Shown: positions 47,204 through 59,222 of the stretch, piece after piece
Layout: every line of letters begins with the position of its first letter
Numbering within the stretch: position 1 is the first letter of the stretch
Assembly: GCA_905182985.1 (NCBI GenBank)
Contig: CAJJDN010000044.1
Location: forward strand, 388,919-452,918
Direction of reading: 5' to 3'
Length of the DNA: 64,000 nucleotides
DNA from: Paramecium sonneborni
Lineage: Eukaryota; Ciliophora; Oligohymenophorea; Peniculida; Parameciidae
Translations under genes and position numbers: made by a program
Notes under the pieces: model-generated
The model's database searches: none
What the model saw: the letters and a program-made list of their open reading frames with translations, nothing else
What the model was told of the DNA's origin: nothing

Positions 47204-48677
47204 TCAATGTGGGAATAATTCAAGTATTTTTTTGGATATTCCTTAGATCTCTTTACTATTAGCATTATGAGTTTCCAAATAGTTTAATGCATATTCTCTT
47301 GAGTCTACATCTATTTCAATCAATTTTAATAACGAATCTGTTACATCTCTTACTAAATCAGTATAATAAAAGAATTCCATTAAAATTTCTACTATTTTAA
47401 CAGTGTCCTATTTTAAACTATTATTTATTCATACTTCTAAGGCTATATAGAGGGCTTCATTGTAATCTCTTAAGAATTTACATAGAGTTCTGCCATATTA
47501 TTTATAATCATCATAATTCTCTAATCCTCTTGGGATTAATTTAGCTAAGGCAATCACTACTCTAGGACCGAGTAAATCATCTAAAGTTTCATAGCTATTT
47601 GATAATAATTTTGTAATAATGATAAATCCTTCTGGATAATCTGCAATATTAATTAAGGCTTGTTTAACATCCTTACAAAAATCCTTATTTAGAAGTGAAA
47701 TTAATTTCTAAAAATTATATGAATCAAATAATACTTAAATTATTTCATCATTTTCAATATGTACACATTATTTCTTACCCTCAAGATTAATAGTGCAATT
47801 CATAATCAAAATGGTAGCAAAATATGCTTCTTCTTACAAAGGACTATCTAAATACCTATTTGCAACCTTAATAGCATCTTCTCTAATTGCTTCCTCTTTT
47901 CCATCATGATTAGCACATATTTTAGATAACACTTCTAAAGATAAATAAGTTATTCTTTGAGTATATTTTTAATCATAATAGTTTTCTTGAGAAAGAATGT
48001 CAATGAACCTCTTAATGGTTCCACAATTTAGAAAGAAGTAAATACCATTATCAAATTCTACTATTTTGGCAAATGCTTCTAATAAATAAACAGTAAATTT
48101 AGGATAATCCTTAGATTACATAAAAGATTAGATCATCTTTTTAGTGAGATTGGATTTACATAAGATATCTACTCCATCTCTTCCAGTAATAATTCTACAT
48201 AATGCCCATCCACATTGTTCTCTAGCATCATCAAATAATAATTTAGCAAGACCATCAAAACTAAGATCACATAATTGTTCTCTTCCTCTCATAATGCTAA
48301 CTAAACATCCTAATAATATCACTGCTTATTTTCTAATCTAAATATCTTTATGATGTAGATAAGCACTTGCAATACCCACCAATCCTAATTATAAAAATAA
48401 TAATTACCTTACGATATCATTTAATCTTTCATCTCTTGATGATCAACCATTTCATTCAATGTGATTAAAGCATCTCTATATTTAAATGCTTCAATATTTT
48501 CCATCAGCAATATTTCAATTAATTTAGGAATGGAACGGTCAAACACTGCATGATAAACCTATTCATTATTATATCTAATACTTCAGATGGATCATATCTA
48601 TCCTTAAAATCAGGTTCCACATAAGGATGTCTATCCTTTAGATTTTCAGAAACTATGTGAAGTTTATAGCTTTGCAT
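47204..48677 (-). CDS. RSPH14: Armadillo-repeat radial spoke protein (RSPH14-like)
   Basis: 466 residues made almost entirely of ARM/HEAT-like helices: DRSIPKLIEILLMENIEAF, RDALITLNEMVDHQEM, RKQAVILLGCLVSIM, CGWALCRIITGRDG, FIDILSQENYY. The N-terminus (DRHPYVEPDFKDRYDPSE) is a short non-ARM leader. Layout and first repeats resemble RSPH14 (RTDR1), an axonemal radial-spoke protein. A general ARM-repeat protein is the alternative. Introns 48559-48581, 48385-48407 and 47408-47434. The last is 27 nt, keeps frame, and removes an in-frame TGA, so it must be spliced. 467 codons exactly. Fits a ciliated organism. Confidence 0.75.
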
Positions 48678-48731
48678 CTTATTTTATTATTAATTAATTA
48701 TATCAATTTTAATTATTAAAAAGATCATTTC

Positions 48732-49557
48732 TCAATTAAAATATTTAACTAGCTAATGACCTAATAAGTTATCGAGAATTTAATTATCTCTCATTTGCAT
48801 TCTCGTTAGTATTCCCACTTATATGCAGACTTCTTTGTAATGTCTCTACATTTGATTTTTAATATTATAAAATATCTAACTTTAATTAATTTATTACTCT
48901 TTTATGAAGTATTACTTCCTTATGGGGCCAATCGAAAACTATTTACTCCTATTAGTTCATCATAAACTTTATTCCAACCAATATAGTGAACCAATACCTA
49001 TTTAGGTTGATCATCTTTTCCATATCGAATCTCTTTTATTTCACCTAAACACCAAATAAAAGCTGTGTCAAGAATATCTAATTTCATTCCTACTTTTAAT
49101 TCTTTGATCTTTCCTTTCTCCTTCCACAATTCAACTTCTTATAATTTAAGTTCATAATTTTTATTATCCTTTTAAGCAATACCAATCCAGTAATCTAATG
49201 AAAGACAAGGAAAAGCAAAATCACCCTTGAATTCTATTTTGCAAGTTGGACATTTTTTCTATTGTTATTTAAATAATTTACACGACATTTGAGTAGATGA
49301 TCAAATAAACATTTTTCACAAAAACTATGTTCACAAATTGTTGTTATGTGATTCACATAATAAGATTCACATAAACTGCAAATCTAATCTTTATTCATTT
49401 AAGGAACATATGTTAATTAATCTATCTATAAATATAGGATACTTTGTTTTCTAATTTGATATTCTTCCAAATTGGTTTTGGCTCTTCTCTTTTTTAAGAC
49501 AATTTGTTCTAATTTTTATGTAAACTTAGCCTTTCTCAATTCATCAATTGTATTCAT
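48732..49557 (-). CDS. RING-finger protein with Tudor-knot-like domain
   Basis: About 247-255 residues. A coiled-coil start (LEQIVLKKRRAKTNLEEYQ) precedes a C3HC4 RING: CSLCESYYVNHITTICEHSF, CEKCLFDHLLKC, KKCPTCK, with a 23-nt intron at 49259-49281 inside it. After the RING a domain with LKVGMKLDILDTAFIWCLGE and VLVHYIGWNKVYDELIG resembles a Tudor-knot or chromo-barrel fold as in MSL3/MORF4. It could be an E3 ligase acting at chromatin; that is inference. The end is ambiguous: TGA at 48791, or, if a 35-nt GTTAGA...TAG intron is spliced, TGA at 48732. Both sums are multiples of three. Confidence 0.75.
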
Positions 49558-49590
49558 TTTATCACTTTAATTATTTGTTCATTATATAAA

Positions 49591-49870
49591 AATGAATAAA
49601 GTTCTTCAAATATTAACAAGAGATTATTAATTAAAGATTATAGAAAATATAAAAATATTTTCAATTATCTATAGTGTTAATAAGTATTAATCTTGGATTC
49701 AATTTGAATGATCAGAAGTGTACAAATTAGTTTTAGATGTAGATGATGGATGGAAAGATTTGATTAATAAAATAGAAGTAAGATATTTGATGTTAAATTT
49801 AAGAATAAGTAGATTAAGGGGAAAAGAAAAGGTTTATTTAATGAATATTGATGATAATATGATAGTATGA
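49591..49870 (+). CDS. Possible small gene or remnant
   Basis: A short frame (MNKVLQILTRDYQLKII, then VYKLVLDVDDGWKDLINKIE) with protein-like wording but an in-frame TGA about halfway. A 42-nt removal would keep frame but is longer than any other intron here. It lies 34 nt from the divergent RING gene start and 120 nt before eEF2. No family recognised; it may be a remnant. Confidence 0.25.
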
Positions 49871-49988
49871 TGCTATAATAATATTGTCATTCTAGGTATT
49901 AATTAACAATAATTTATGCGCGTATAATATAAATACTTGTTTTAATTATGGAAAATTTTAAATCTTTTTTTTAAAAAGTTAATAACAC

Positions 49989-52551
49989 ATGGTAAATTTT
50001 TCAGTTGATCAAATCAGAGAGATCATGGACAAATAAGACAACATCAGAAACATGTCTGTCATTGCTCACGTCGATCATGGTAAATCCACACTCACAGACT
50101 CATTGTTATGCAAAGCTGGTATTATTGCTTCAAAAGTTGCTGGTGATGCTAGAGCAACAGATACTAGAGAAGATGAAAAGGAAAGAGGTATTACAATCAA
50201 ATCCACTGGTGTTTCTCTTTATTATGAATATGATATCTATGATAATAAGACCTTAGAGAAATTTTTGATCAACTTGATCGATTCTCCAGGACATGTTGAT
50301 TTCAGTTCAGAAGTTACAGCTGCCTTAAGAGTTACAGATGGTGCTTTAGTCGTTGTTGATTGTGTTGAAGGTGTTTGTGTTTAAACAGAAACTGTGTTAA
50401 GATAAGCTATGCAAGAGAAAATTAAACCAGTTGTTATGGTTAATAAGATTGATAGAGCTATTTTGGAATTAAAACATGATGGTGAAACAATGTATTAAAA
50501 CTTTGTTAGAGTTGTTGATATGGTTAATGTTATTATTAACACATATTAATAAGAAGACATGGGTGATCTTCTTGTTCATCCAGAACTTGGATCAGTCTCA
50601 TTTGGTTCAGGAAAAGAATGTTGGGCATTCTCATGTACAAGATTTGCTAGAATCTATGCTAATAAATTCAAGGTTGAACCACTTAAATTATAAGAAAGAT
50701 TATGGGGAGATAATTATTTTGATGCTGAAGGAAAATGTTGGAGAAAAGATAGCGTTAGTGGATCAGGAAAACCAATGAAAAGAGCTTTTGTTGCTTTCAT
50801 CATGGACCCAATCTGTAAATTGGCTAATGCTGTTATGGAAGGTAATATGGAAATGGCTAATAAAATGTTTGAAACTTTAGGATTGAAACTCACTTAAGAA
50901 GAAGCTAAATTAGAAGGAAAACATTTACTCAAAGCTGTAATGTCTAAATGGATCAATGCTGCTGATACATTATTAGAAATGATTGTTTGTCATTTACCAT
51001 CACCAAGAAAAGCTTAAAAATATAGAACATCATATTTATATGAAGGACCATAAGATGATCCTATTGCTTAATCAATGAGAGAATGCAATCCAAAGGGACC
51101 ATTGGTTATGTATGTCTCTAAGATGGTGCCAACAACTGATAGAGGAAGATTCTTTGCTTTTGGTAGAGTTTTCTCTGGTACTATTGCTACTGGATAAAAA
51201 GTCAGAATTATGGGAGCTAATTATAAAGTAGGAAAGAAAGAAGACTTATTTGAAAAAGCTATCTAAAGAACTGTTCTTATGATGGCAAGCAGAGTTGAAT
51301 ATATTCCAGATGTTCCATGTGGTAACACTGTCGGATTAGTTGGTGTTGATCAATATTTAATGAAAACTGGTACAATCACAGATCACCCAGATTGCCATTT
51401 GATTAGATCAATGAAATATTCAGTATCTCCAGTCGTCAGAGTTGCTGTCTAACCAAAGAACCCAGGAGATTTACCAAAATTGGTTGATGGATTAAAGAAA
51501 TTGTCAAAATCAGATCCATTAGTTTTATGCACAACAGAAGAATCAGGATAAAACGTTATTGCTGGATGTGGTGAATTACACGTAGAAATCTGTTTGAATG
51601 ATTTAGAAAAAGATTTTGCAGGCATTGAACTTATAAAATCTGATCCAATTGTGTCATACAAGGAAACAGTATCTGCAACATCAAATATCGTTTGTATGTC
51701 AAAATCACCAAATAAACATAACAGAATTTATGCTTAAGCTGCTCCATTACATGAAAATTTACCAGATGCTATAGAAAAAGGATAAGTTACACCAAAAGAT
51801 GATCCAAAACTCAGATCCAAAGCCCTTACAGAGGAATATGATTGGGATAAAGATGACTCATTGAGAATTTGGACTTTTGGACCAGATAACGCTGGTGCAA
51901 ACATTTTGATGGATAAGACATCAGGTGTTTAATATATGAATGAATTAAGAGAATCAATGGAATCTGCTTGGTAATGGTCAACAAAAGAAGGACCACTTTG
52001 TGAAGAAAATTAAAGAGGTATTAGAGTTAACATTTTGGATTGTGTATTACATGCCGATGCTATTCACAGAGGAGGTGGTTAAATTATTCCAACTGCTAGA
52101 AGATTATATTATGCATGTGAATTGACAGCTTAACCAAGATTATAAGAACCAGTCTTTTTGGCTGAAATTACTGCACCAAATGATGCTACTGGTGGTGTAT
52201 ATAATTGTCTTAACACCAGAAGAGGAACAGTTATTGAAGAAGAATAAGTTGCAGGAACTCCACTTTCTGTGGTATCATTATTATTCTAATTTTATAGGTT
52301 AGAGCTCATTTACCAGTTGCTGAATCTTTTGGTTTCACTGCCCATTTAAGAGGTATGACTTAAGGATAAGCCTTCCCTCAATGTGTCTTTGATCACTGGG
52401 CTATTGTTAATGGTAACCCACTTGAAGCTGGATCAAAAGTACTATATTATATTTATCAATTTAGGTTAATGAATTAGTACTATCCATCAGAAAGAGAAAG
52501 GGTATCAAAGTTCAATTACCAGACCTTAATGAATATTTGGACAAACTCTGA
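49989..52551 (+). CDS. EEF2: Translation elongation factor 2 (eEF2)
   Basis: 836 residues, the normal size. GTPase motifs: [57 protein letters not shown]. Domains II-V follow, including the diphthamide loop [20 protein letters not shown] (the modified His near residue 694) and the C-terminus LNEYLDKL. It moves tRNA and mRNA after each peptide bond. Two introns, both near the 3' end: 52272-52297 and 52439-52464. Codon use is strongly biased, as in other highly expressed genes. Internal plus-strand open frames around 50005-50778 in other frames are shadows. Confidence 0.98.
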
Positions 52552-52816
52552 TCTAAATATTGTATGTTAAATAAATACAAATATTCAATTTTAAATTATA
52601 ATTATTTTGCAAATTTATTCATATTTCTTTAATAATTAATAATTATGTTAAACATAATTTTCTCATTTTGTTTTTATTTTTATTCACTTTAATATAATAA
52701 TACTACTTCATATATGTGGAATTATAATTTATAATAATTCACTCATTTTAGAATTCCAATTAATCAATAATTTTAATGATTCACAATTGTTATTATTTTA
52801 TATAAATTATTAATAT

Positions 52817-53664
52817 ATGAATTCAAGACTTCTTAAGATTTTCGAAACAGGATTCCTTGGACTACTTGGATTCTCACTAATTGCTCAATAATAAAAAAGA
52901 TTTTAATGCGCAGCACCTTATTTCTCTTTTATATCACATTCAGAATTACAATAATTTCGTCTTAGATTTCCAAGTCTCTATGTATTGGATAAATTCTAAG
53001 TTGAACACTTATTAAGTGTAATTCGTAATTAGACTACTTAAACTAAAGTATATTTAATCTCCAATCCTATTTAGGACTTCAGATTGTATTCTGATAGATT
53101 AATTAGATTGCTAATAGAAAAGGCCATATCTGAACATAGTAAAAAGTTGACCCCTCAAGAAGGATCATAAACATAAACACCAGCATAAGAAATTTAATTT
53201 GAAAACAAATAATTTTGTGTTGTTGTTATGGTAAGATCAGGAAACGCATTCCTAAGCGAAGCTCTTAAAGTACTTCCTGGAGCATCAGTTGGATTTATTC
53301 TAGTTTAAGAACATCCATAAACTAAAGATCCTTAGTTAATTTATTGTAAGTTTCCTGAAGATATAGATCAAAAATAAGTATTAACTTTCTAAATTAGGTC
53401 ATTCTTACAGATGCTATGATTACAACAGGGGGAAGAATCAGTACAGCTATCAAAGCACTTTAATCTAACGGAGTCAATTAAGAAAATATTGCTGCTGTGA
53501 ATATTGTTTCATGTGAAAAAGGAGTCTCTAAAGTCTTACATTAATTCCCTAAAGTTAAAGTCATTACCGCTGGAGTTGATTATGCCCTTAATACTATTTA
53601 AGATCATCGTTTCCCAGGAGTTGGCGATTTTGGAGATAGATATTTTGGAACTGTTGATCAATGA
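52817..53664 (+). CDS. UPRT: Uracil phosphoribosyltransferase
   Basis: 275 residues. Salvage enzyme converting uracil and PRPP to UMP. The PRPP loop reads VILTDAMITTGGR near residue 189, where most UPRTs have DPMLATGG. The uracil-binding end PGVGDFGDRYFGT is intact. The earlier part has VVVMVRSGNAFLSEALK and GASVGFILVQEHP. The N-terminus is hydrophobic (LLKIFETGFLGLLGFSLIA) and may be a targeting sequence or anchor, which is unusual for this enzyme. One 20-nt intron, 53378-53397, among the shortest here; 276 codons exactly. Confidence 0.92.
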
Positions 53665-53870
53665 AATATTATTATATATTATGTAATACATTAATAGTTT
53701 AATAAATATTATTATCAATTATTAATACATAATCATATTCATTATTTTTATAATTAGTATTCTCTTATTTTTTAATTATTCTTTTTAGTATTCACTAAAT
53801 ATTAGCTTATATTACTAATCAATTAAACTAAATAAAGCAGTATATTTCATCTAATTTCAAATCCGCTATG

Positions 53871-54224
53871 TCATTTTGAATTATAATTTGTCATCATTTT
53901 AATGTTATATCTTTTTTTTAAATTCGTTTAATCCACCAGCGCTTAATAGTTTTAAACTAAGGTTTTTTCTAATATAATTAAGTATCTTTTTAAAATTTTT
54001 AAGGGTTTTAATTTAAAAATTTTGCTTAGATATTAGTTCAAAATTCTTTATGCTCTCTCAAGTTCACTTGCCATATCATTAACTTCATCTTTCACCTTAC
54101 TAATTAAAGAAATCAATTAATTCAATTGTTAATTCAACAATACTTCTTTCAATGATGGTTTACATATAGGAGGCAAATCTTTCCATAAAATATTTTTACT
54201 GCAACCCAAAGATTTTACTATCAT
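53871..54224 (-). CDS. Small hypothetical protein
   Basis: 117 residues in one frame ending in TGA. The N-terminal 60 residues are protein-like (LGCSKNILWKDLPPICK, VLLNQQLNQLISLISKVKDE, VNDMASELERAQRIL), probably a short coiled coil. The last 40 codons are AT-rich and less convincing, so the true end may be earlier through an unplaced intron. Not recognised. Confidence 0.45.
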
Positions 54225-54681
54225 TGAACAGGTTTATGAGTATAATATCAATTGTAATATAGAAACTACTTCTAATTGGTATCATTTTTTAAGAATTAAT
54301 TTTAAAGCAGTATTGAAATAATGTAAAATCAATTAAACTACTAATAATGGTAGATTTTCATTTATTTATGTCAAAATCAAAAATATTTGTATTTTTTCAA
54401 TTAAAAAATAAATATACACATCAATGGAGTAGGTTTTAAGAATATAAGACAATTCTATAAAGATTTATAATAAAAAGGATTTAGTAATTATATAATATAA
54501 ATTGAATTATTTTTTTAATATTCTTAGAAGTTATAAAATTAACTTTATAAAAATGATGATAATGATGATGAATTATTTTATTAAAAAATGAAATAAAAAA
54601 ATATGAATTAACAGAGTATTGATATAAATATATAAATAATTAACGACCTTATTTGAATAATTAATATTAATATTCAAAAAT
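54225..54681. other. Divergent intergenic region
   Basis: AT-rich spacer between the small minus-strand ORF and the alveolin gene. No gene or motif seen. Confidence 0.4.
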
Positions 54682-55583
54682 ATGAGTAATCATCCTGCCT
54701 CTCAAAGACCAGCTCAGCCAGTATAGAATGCTCCTTAAGTGCCAATTGCATATTCACCACCAAGAACATATGCTCCACCAGTAGCATTTGCAAGTCCATC
54801 TTATTATCCTGTTTAATAATCAGTTGTTGCTGCTCCAGTCTAATACGTTCCTTAATAAGTGGCAGTTCAACCAGTAGTTTAACAAGTTGCAGTGCAACCA
54901 GTTGCTGTCTAGCCAGCTTAATAAGTAATAAAGGGTGAAAGCAGAATTGAGTAAGAATAAAAATTCAAATATTATTTTCAGATACATTCCTTATGAGAAA
55001 TCAGTGATTGAATATGAAGAAGTCAGATAAAGAATTTAAGTACCAAGAGAGAAATATGTCACTGAATATTAAGCTGTGGAATATTAGACAGAATATATCC
55101 CATAAGTATTTTATGATAAAGTTACAGGTAAATAATAAGATATAACACAAATAGAATACGTTCCTGTAGATAGATATCAAGATAGAGTTGAATATTATCC
55201 AGTTGAGAGACAAGTTGTTCATTAATAATAAGTTGTTGCTTAACCTGTTGTTTAACCTGTTGTTCAATCAGTTGTTTAATAAGTACCTTAATATGTTGCA
55301 CCTGTTCAATAATAATATGTCACACCTGTTCCATAATATGTTGCACCTCTTCAATAACAATATGTTGCACCTATTGCATAATCATATGTTTAACCAAGTT
55401 TTGTTCCATCCAGAGTAGCTCCTATTTATAATCATGCTCCTTATTAAGGCAGACCAGTTAGTCAACCAAGAAGATAAGTAGTTATTTATTATATAATTAT
55501 AGTCACCACCAACTAGACCAGTTTAAATTCAGAAATAACCATAAGAAAAAAAGAAGACATTTTTAGAGAATATCTTTAGTTGA
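54682..55583 (+). CDS. Alveolin (cortical membrane-skeleton protein)
   Basis: 272 residues. A Pro/Gln/Val-rich start (QQVAVQPVVQQVAVQPV) leads into the alveolin core of valine/proline-rich charged repeats: EYIPYEKSVIEYEEVRQRI, QVPREKYVTEYQAVEYQTEY, IPQVFYDKVTEYVPVDRYQD, RVEYYPVERQVV. A second QYVAPVQQQYV-type repeat tail follows. Alveolins line the sub-membrane alveoli of ciliates, apicomplexans and dinoflagellates and give the pellicle its stiffness. Introns 54951-54981 (31 nt, CAG end), 55128-55154 and 55478-55502; 273 codons exactly. The plus-strand open frame at 55188-55418 in another frame is a shadow. Confidence 0.88.
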
Positions 55584-55650
55584 TAAGTTATATATATATA
55601 AATTATTTAAATATAAAATATATATTATTCTTTATCGTTATTTTATATAT

Positions 55651-57621
55651 TCAAATTAATCTCCAAACTTTTATAGATTTATCATCACTAGTACTAACCA
55701 AAAATCCTATCTCTTCAATAAGTTCTATTGATCTAACAATATCTTAATGACCCTCTAAACTAGCAACTAATTAACCGCTTTGCCATTCCCAAATCTTTAT
55801 TGTTTTATCAAAAGAAGCAGATGCAATCAAATCTTTATCTATCATCTAAAATAATTAGTTATAATACTTTTATTCTCCAAACAAAACTTTTATGTGAACC
55901 CATTCTTCTCACTATTTTTTATTCAGTGACATTAATAATCAAAATTTCTCCTTTAAAATTACCAACAGCTATTTCATTTTATGATACTCTTGCTATTCCA
56001 TTAACGAAACAAGAATCAAATAATTGCATTTTCATTTCTCCAGTCTAAATATTTAATAATCTGATAGCTTTATCATCAGAACAACAGATAACTTCTTCTT
56101 GATTCCAAGAAAGCAAATCATTAAAAGATGTCTTGAATTCTTTAAAAACCTTTATACATTATCCATTCTATAAATTCCAAACTCTTACAGTTTCATCATA
56201 TGAACATGATACTAGTGTACCTGGAATAGGTTAAGTTAATGAAAATATGTAATTTATATGACCTTTCAATTCCTTAATCAACTATGATCTTTCTAAATCC
56301 CAAATCTTTATTGTCCATTCATCTTTTTAATTTTAACCAGCAGATATTAAAGTAGTTGTATCTGATAACAATAAAGAATAAACGTTCTTTCCATGATTTA
56401 GAGATTACATGAATTAATATTAACCTTCTAATGTCAATCCAATAATCTTTATATTACCTTACCAATCTCCAGTTGCAATCACTTATGAACTAATCTTACA
56501 TACAGCCCAAACCTAACTTTGATGTAAATCTCTGGCATCTATAAATAATTTAGCATTTATTTATGATGCCAATCCAGAAGCAAATCTGTTTTAAAAATGT
56601 GTAGTTGTCGGCGGAGCACTTGTTCTTGGAAGTTAACTAGCTGTTCCAATAAAATTAGTTTATGGAATTTAACTAAATCCTCCTCCAAATCCAAAACCTC
56701 CTCCTCCTTATATATTGCCTTGGGTTCCTGGAATTCTTAATCTTGGTATTTCAACACCTTCCTAATATTTAATTTAAAAAAAATTACTTTAATATTCTTA
56801 AAATCAAATGGAGTTGATTTAAATGTCACTAAACTTTGTTCCAATTAATGCAAAGTTTAACGAATTACTTCTTCACATTCAACAAGAGTCGTTTATAATT
56901 ATTATGGTAGTAATTTAATTTCTTATGGATCTGCATTTATTAATTCTACACAAGTTTAAATTGTTTCATCTTCAGCTTCCATAGCTAATATATTTTGTTA
57001 ATTATATACCTCTTCCTTTTAATACTAATTCCATTATTTACTCAATCACATTATCATCCAATAAAAAATCAGCTAAAAATCCTTTCTTAATTACTTCACC
57101 CATTCCATGCTTAGTCCAATACATGAATTAGGAATATAAATCATTAAGATGATTATCAAAATCCATTTTTATTTTCAAGAACATTTCATCAATTTCATTT
57201 TATAAATGATCTTTCTTAACTACTTTTAAAACTTTATCAAAAAAATCATATTCAGCTATTGATAATTTGTCTGTTAACAATTTTACAAATTCAGGAACTT
57301 ATACTTTATGAACACATGTATGTCCCCATAAACATCTAACATACATGACTTTATCTAATACCCAACACATAGTTTTCTTCTTTAATGAATACATTTCTAT
57401 TCTATACAAAATCCTTTTAATTATTTCATATGAATTCCACAATCTATACCTGTAACTTATCCTACCTATGGATGATCAATTGCTGATTTCGAAATACCCG
57501 AAACAGCCTTTACATCACTAAATGTCACTGGTGCTTGTGAATTACCAAGAGAAAAATGAACTGATTTAGAAAGAGCCTAAGAAGATGTTGAAAGCTTATT
57601 TGCATTAGTTGGATTTAACAT
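55651..57621 (-). CDS. WD40-repeat protein
   Basis: 621 residues. The N-terminal half is helical and not recognised (CWVLDKVMYVRCLWGHTC, FVKLLTDKLSIAEYDFFDKV, FMYWTKHGMGEVIKKGFLAD). A Gly/Phe linker (GGGFGFGGGFSQIPQ) follows, then a C-terminal propeller of about seven WD repeats: DEWTIKIWDLERSQLIKEL, LVSCSYDETVRVWNLQNGQ, EVICCSDDKAIRLLNIQTGE, LIASASFDKTIKIWEWQSGQ, LVSTSDDKSIKVWRL. A scaffold role is likely. Introns 57466-57497 (32 nt), 56985-57009, 56762-56787 and 55846-55867; exactly 622 codons. Confidence 0.87.
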
Positions 57622-57965
57622 TTAATTTTTTATTTATGAATAACTTAGTTAACAATTATTCAATAATTTTTTATTATCCTTTTTTTGAGCTTTCGAACTA
57701 AACTACAGATTTCATTGAGTCACATTTATATCTAAATTAATTTAAATAGAGACTCTAACTACTATTTCATTATATTTCAAGTTTCACATAATTTCTCTAT
57801 ATATTATTTTTATTTAATATAATTATAAAAATTAGAATTATTTTAGAATTACTTAAGAATTTCTTTTTGTATTTTTTTTTTTTCTCTGCAATAAAAATTA
57901 ACATAATTGGGAATCAGAAAATTATGTCATTCAAGCATAAACATACAATGTCTTTATTTATGTAT
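57622..57965. other. Intergenic spacer
   Basis: AT-rich sequence upstream of the WD40 gene, up to the start of the duplicated block. No gene seen. Confidence 0.4.
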
Positions 57966-59221
57966 CAAAAAAAAATTTTATTTCTAATTGATCCTTAACC
58001 AATAATTTTGGGTTCGTTTTATTATTAAAGTTTTTTAAAATCAAATACAATAAGGGCAGCAGAAGTTAGTTATGTTTTTGTCATTAGACGTATTATAGAT
58101 ATACTTCATTATTAATTCAAAAATAATGCTATCGCTTTTTTATCAAATATTTAAAAGACAATATTTAGGTATGCAGAGTATAAGTAACGAACCTATTAGA
58201 CTGCATTTCTCCTGAAAAGTAAGAATTTTTCATTTTTATTTTGAATTCTAAAAAAATAGGAGGAAATATTTTTTTCATGCAATCAAATCTACTTTGTGCT
58301 TCCAAGCGCTATTTTAAATGAAGATTTTCAAAATATAAGGTTATTATGTTTGATTAATTTCATTACAGCCTCCTTTGTTGTTATATAGAAGGAAATTAGC
58401 AGTGTTCTTGAATAAATTTTATGTATGTCAATTCAATTTATACATAGACTCTACTCTACTGATCTAAAACTTTAGAGAAGATAGATGTTCCTAAAAAAAT
58501 TCATGTTATAGTCTTATTAAAATTCAATTTGAATAGCTTTGTTTAATTATAAATCCAATTTAATTTAAATAAGATTTATTTAATATTTTTTCATTAAATT
58601 TATATTTATAACCATATAAAATGTCTCAATAAAATGATTCAATTAAATAAGATAATTTTAGCCAATAATTCGATGGGACTCATCCTATGTCATAATATAC
58701 ATTCTAAAAATAAGAAACTATCTTTTGTTCAAGATCATGCAGAATAATTAAATCGATAAAGCAAGAGATAATAATTAGACCTTCCATATAGGCACTATAT
58801 TAACAAAAGTAACTACATAGCAAGTGCTTTACCTCATGCACCTTGCAAATTTAATCTCAAGAGAGGTGTTAAACTAATGTAAGGAATAAGTAATAATATA
58901 CGTATTATATTAGATCACAGCTCTATAATGTAAAGAAGATTCTTAGAAAAAATGAATTTGAATAGCTCTTACTTTCACTCTCAAGCACTAATAATAGTGA
59001 ATCCATAATGATTACACTATTATATATCTATATATTAGACCATAATTTCTAAGTGATCTCATTCTATTTTTTTTATAATTTTCTTCTTCACTCTTTTTTA
59101 AAATGAAAAAATATTATGTATGATGTTTCAAATCATTAAAAAATAAAGTACAAGTCAATTATAAAGTTTATACTTACCACCAAGTTCATTTCATAAATGA
59201 AAACTTAATTTAAAAGAGTAA
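57966..59221. repeat. Copy 1 of a 1256-bp direct duplication bordering an N
   Basis: No difference was found in the stretches compared between this block and 59223-60478 (offset 1257); a single N at 59222 separates them. As with 827-3221, the outer flanks are unique, which fits two overlapping contig ends joined without merging. The block holds one small gene. Confidence 0.85.
58621..59011 (+). CDS. Small hypothetical protein (copy 1 of duplicated block)
   Basis: The convincing frame runs from an ATG at 58673 to TGA at 59009-59011, 112 residues (KKLSFVQDHAEQLNRQSK, LPYRHYINKSNYIASALPHA, SSIMQRRFLEKMNLNSSYF). A more gene-like start (MSQQNDSIKQDNFSQQ) lies at 58621 but in the preceding frame, and no short intron joins the two, so either the 58673 start is used or one base is off. 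Basic, Ser/Gln/Asn-rich, not recognised. Confidence 0.5.
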
Positions 59222-59222
59222 N

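Noticed and set aside
55188..55418. Asn/Leu/His-rich open frame within the alveolin gene
   Set aside because: Other-frame shadow of the alveolin repeats.
58117..58278. Minus-strand 53-codon open frame inside the duplicated block
   Set aside because: Too short, no homology recognised, composition like flanking DNA.
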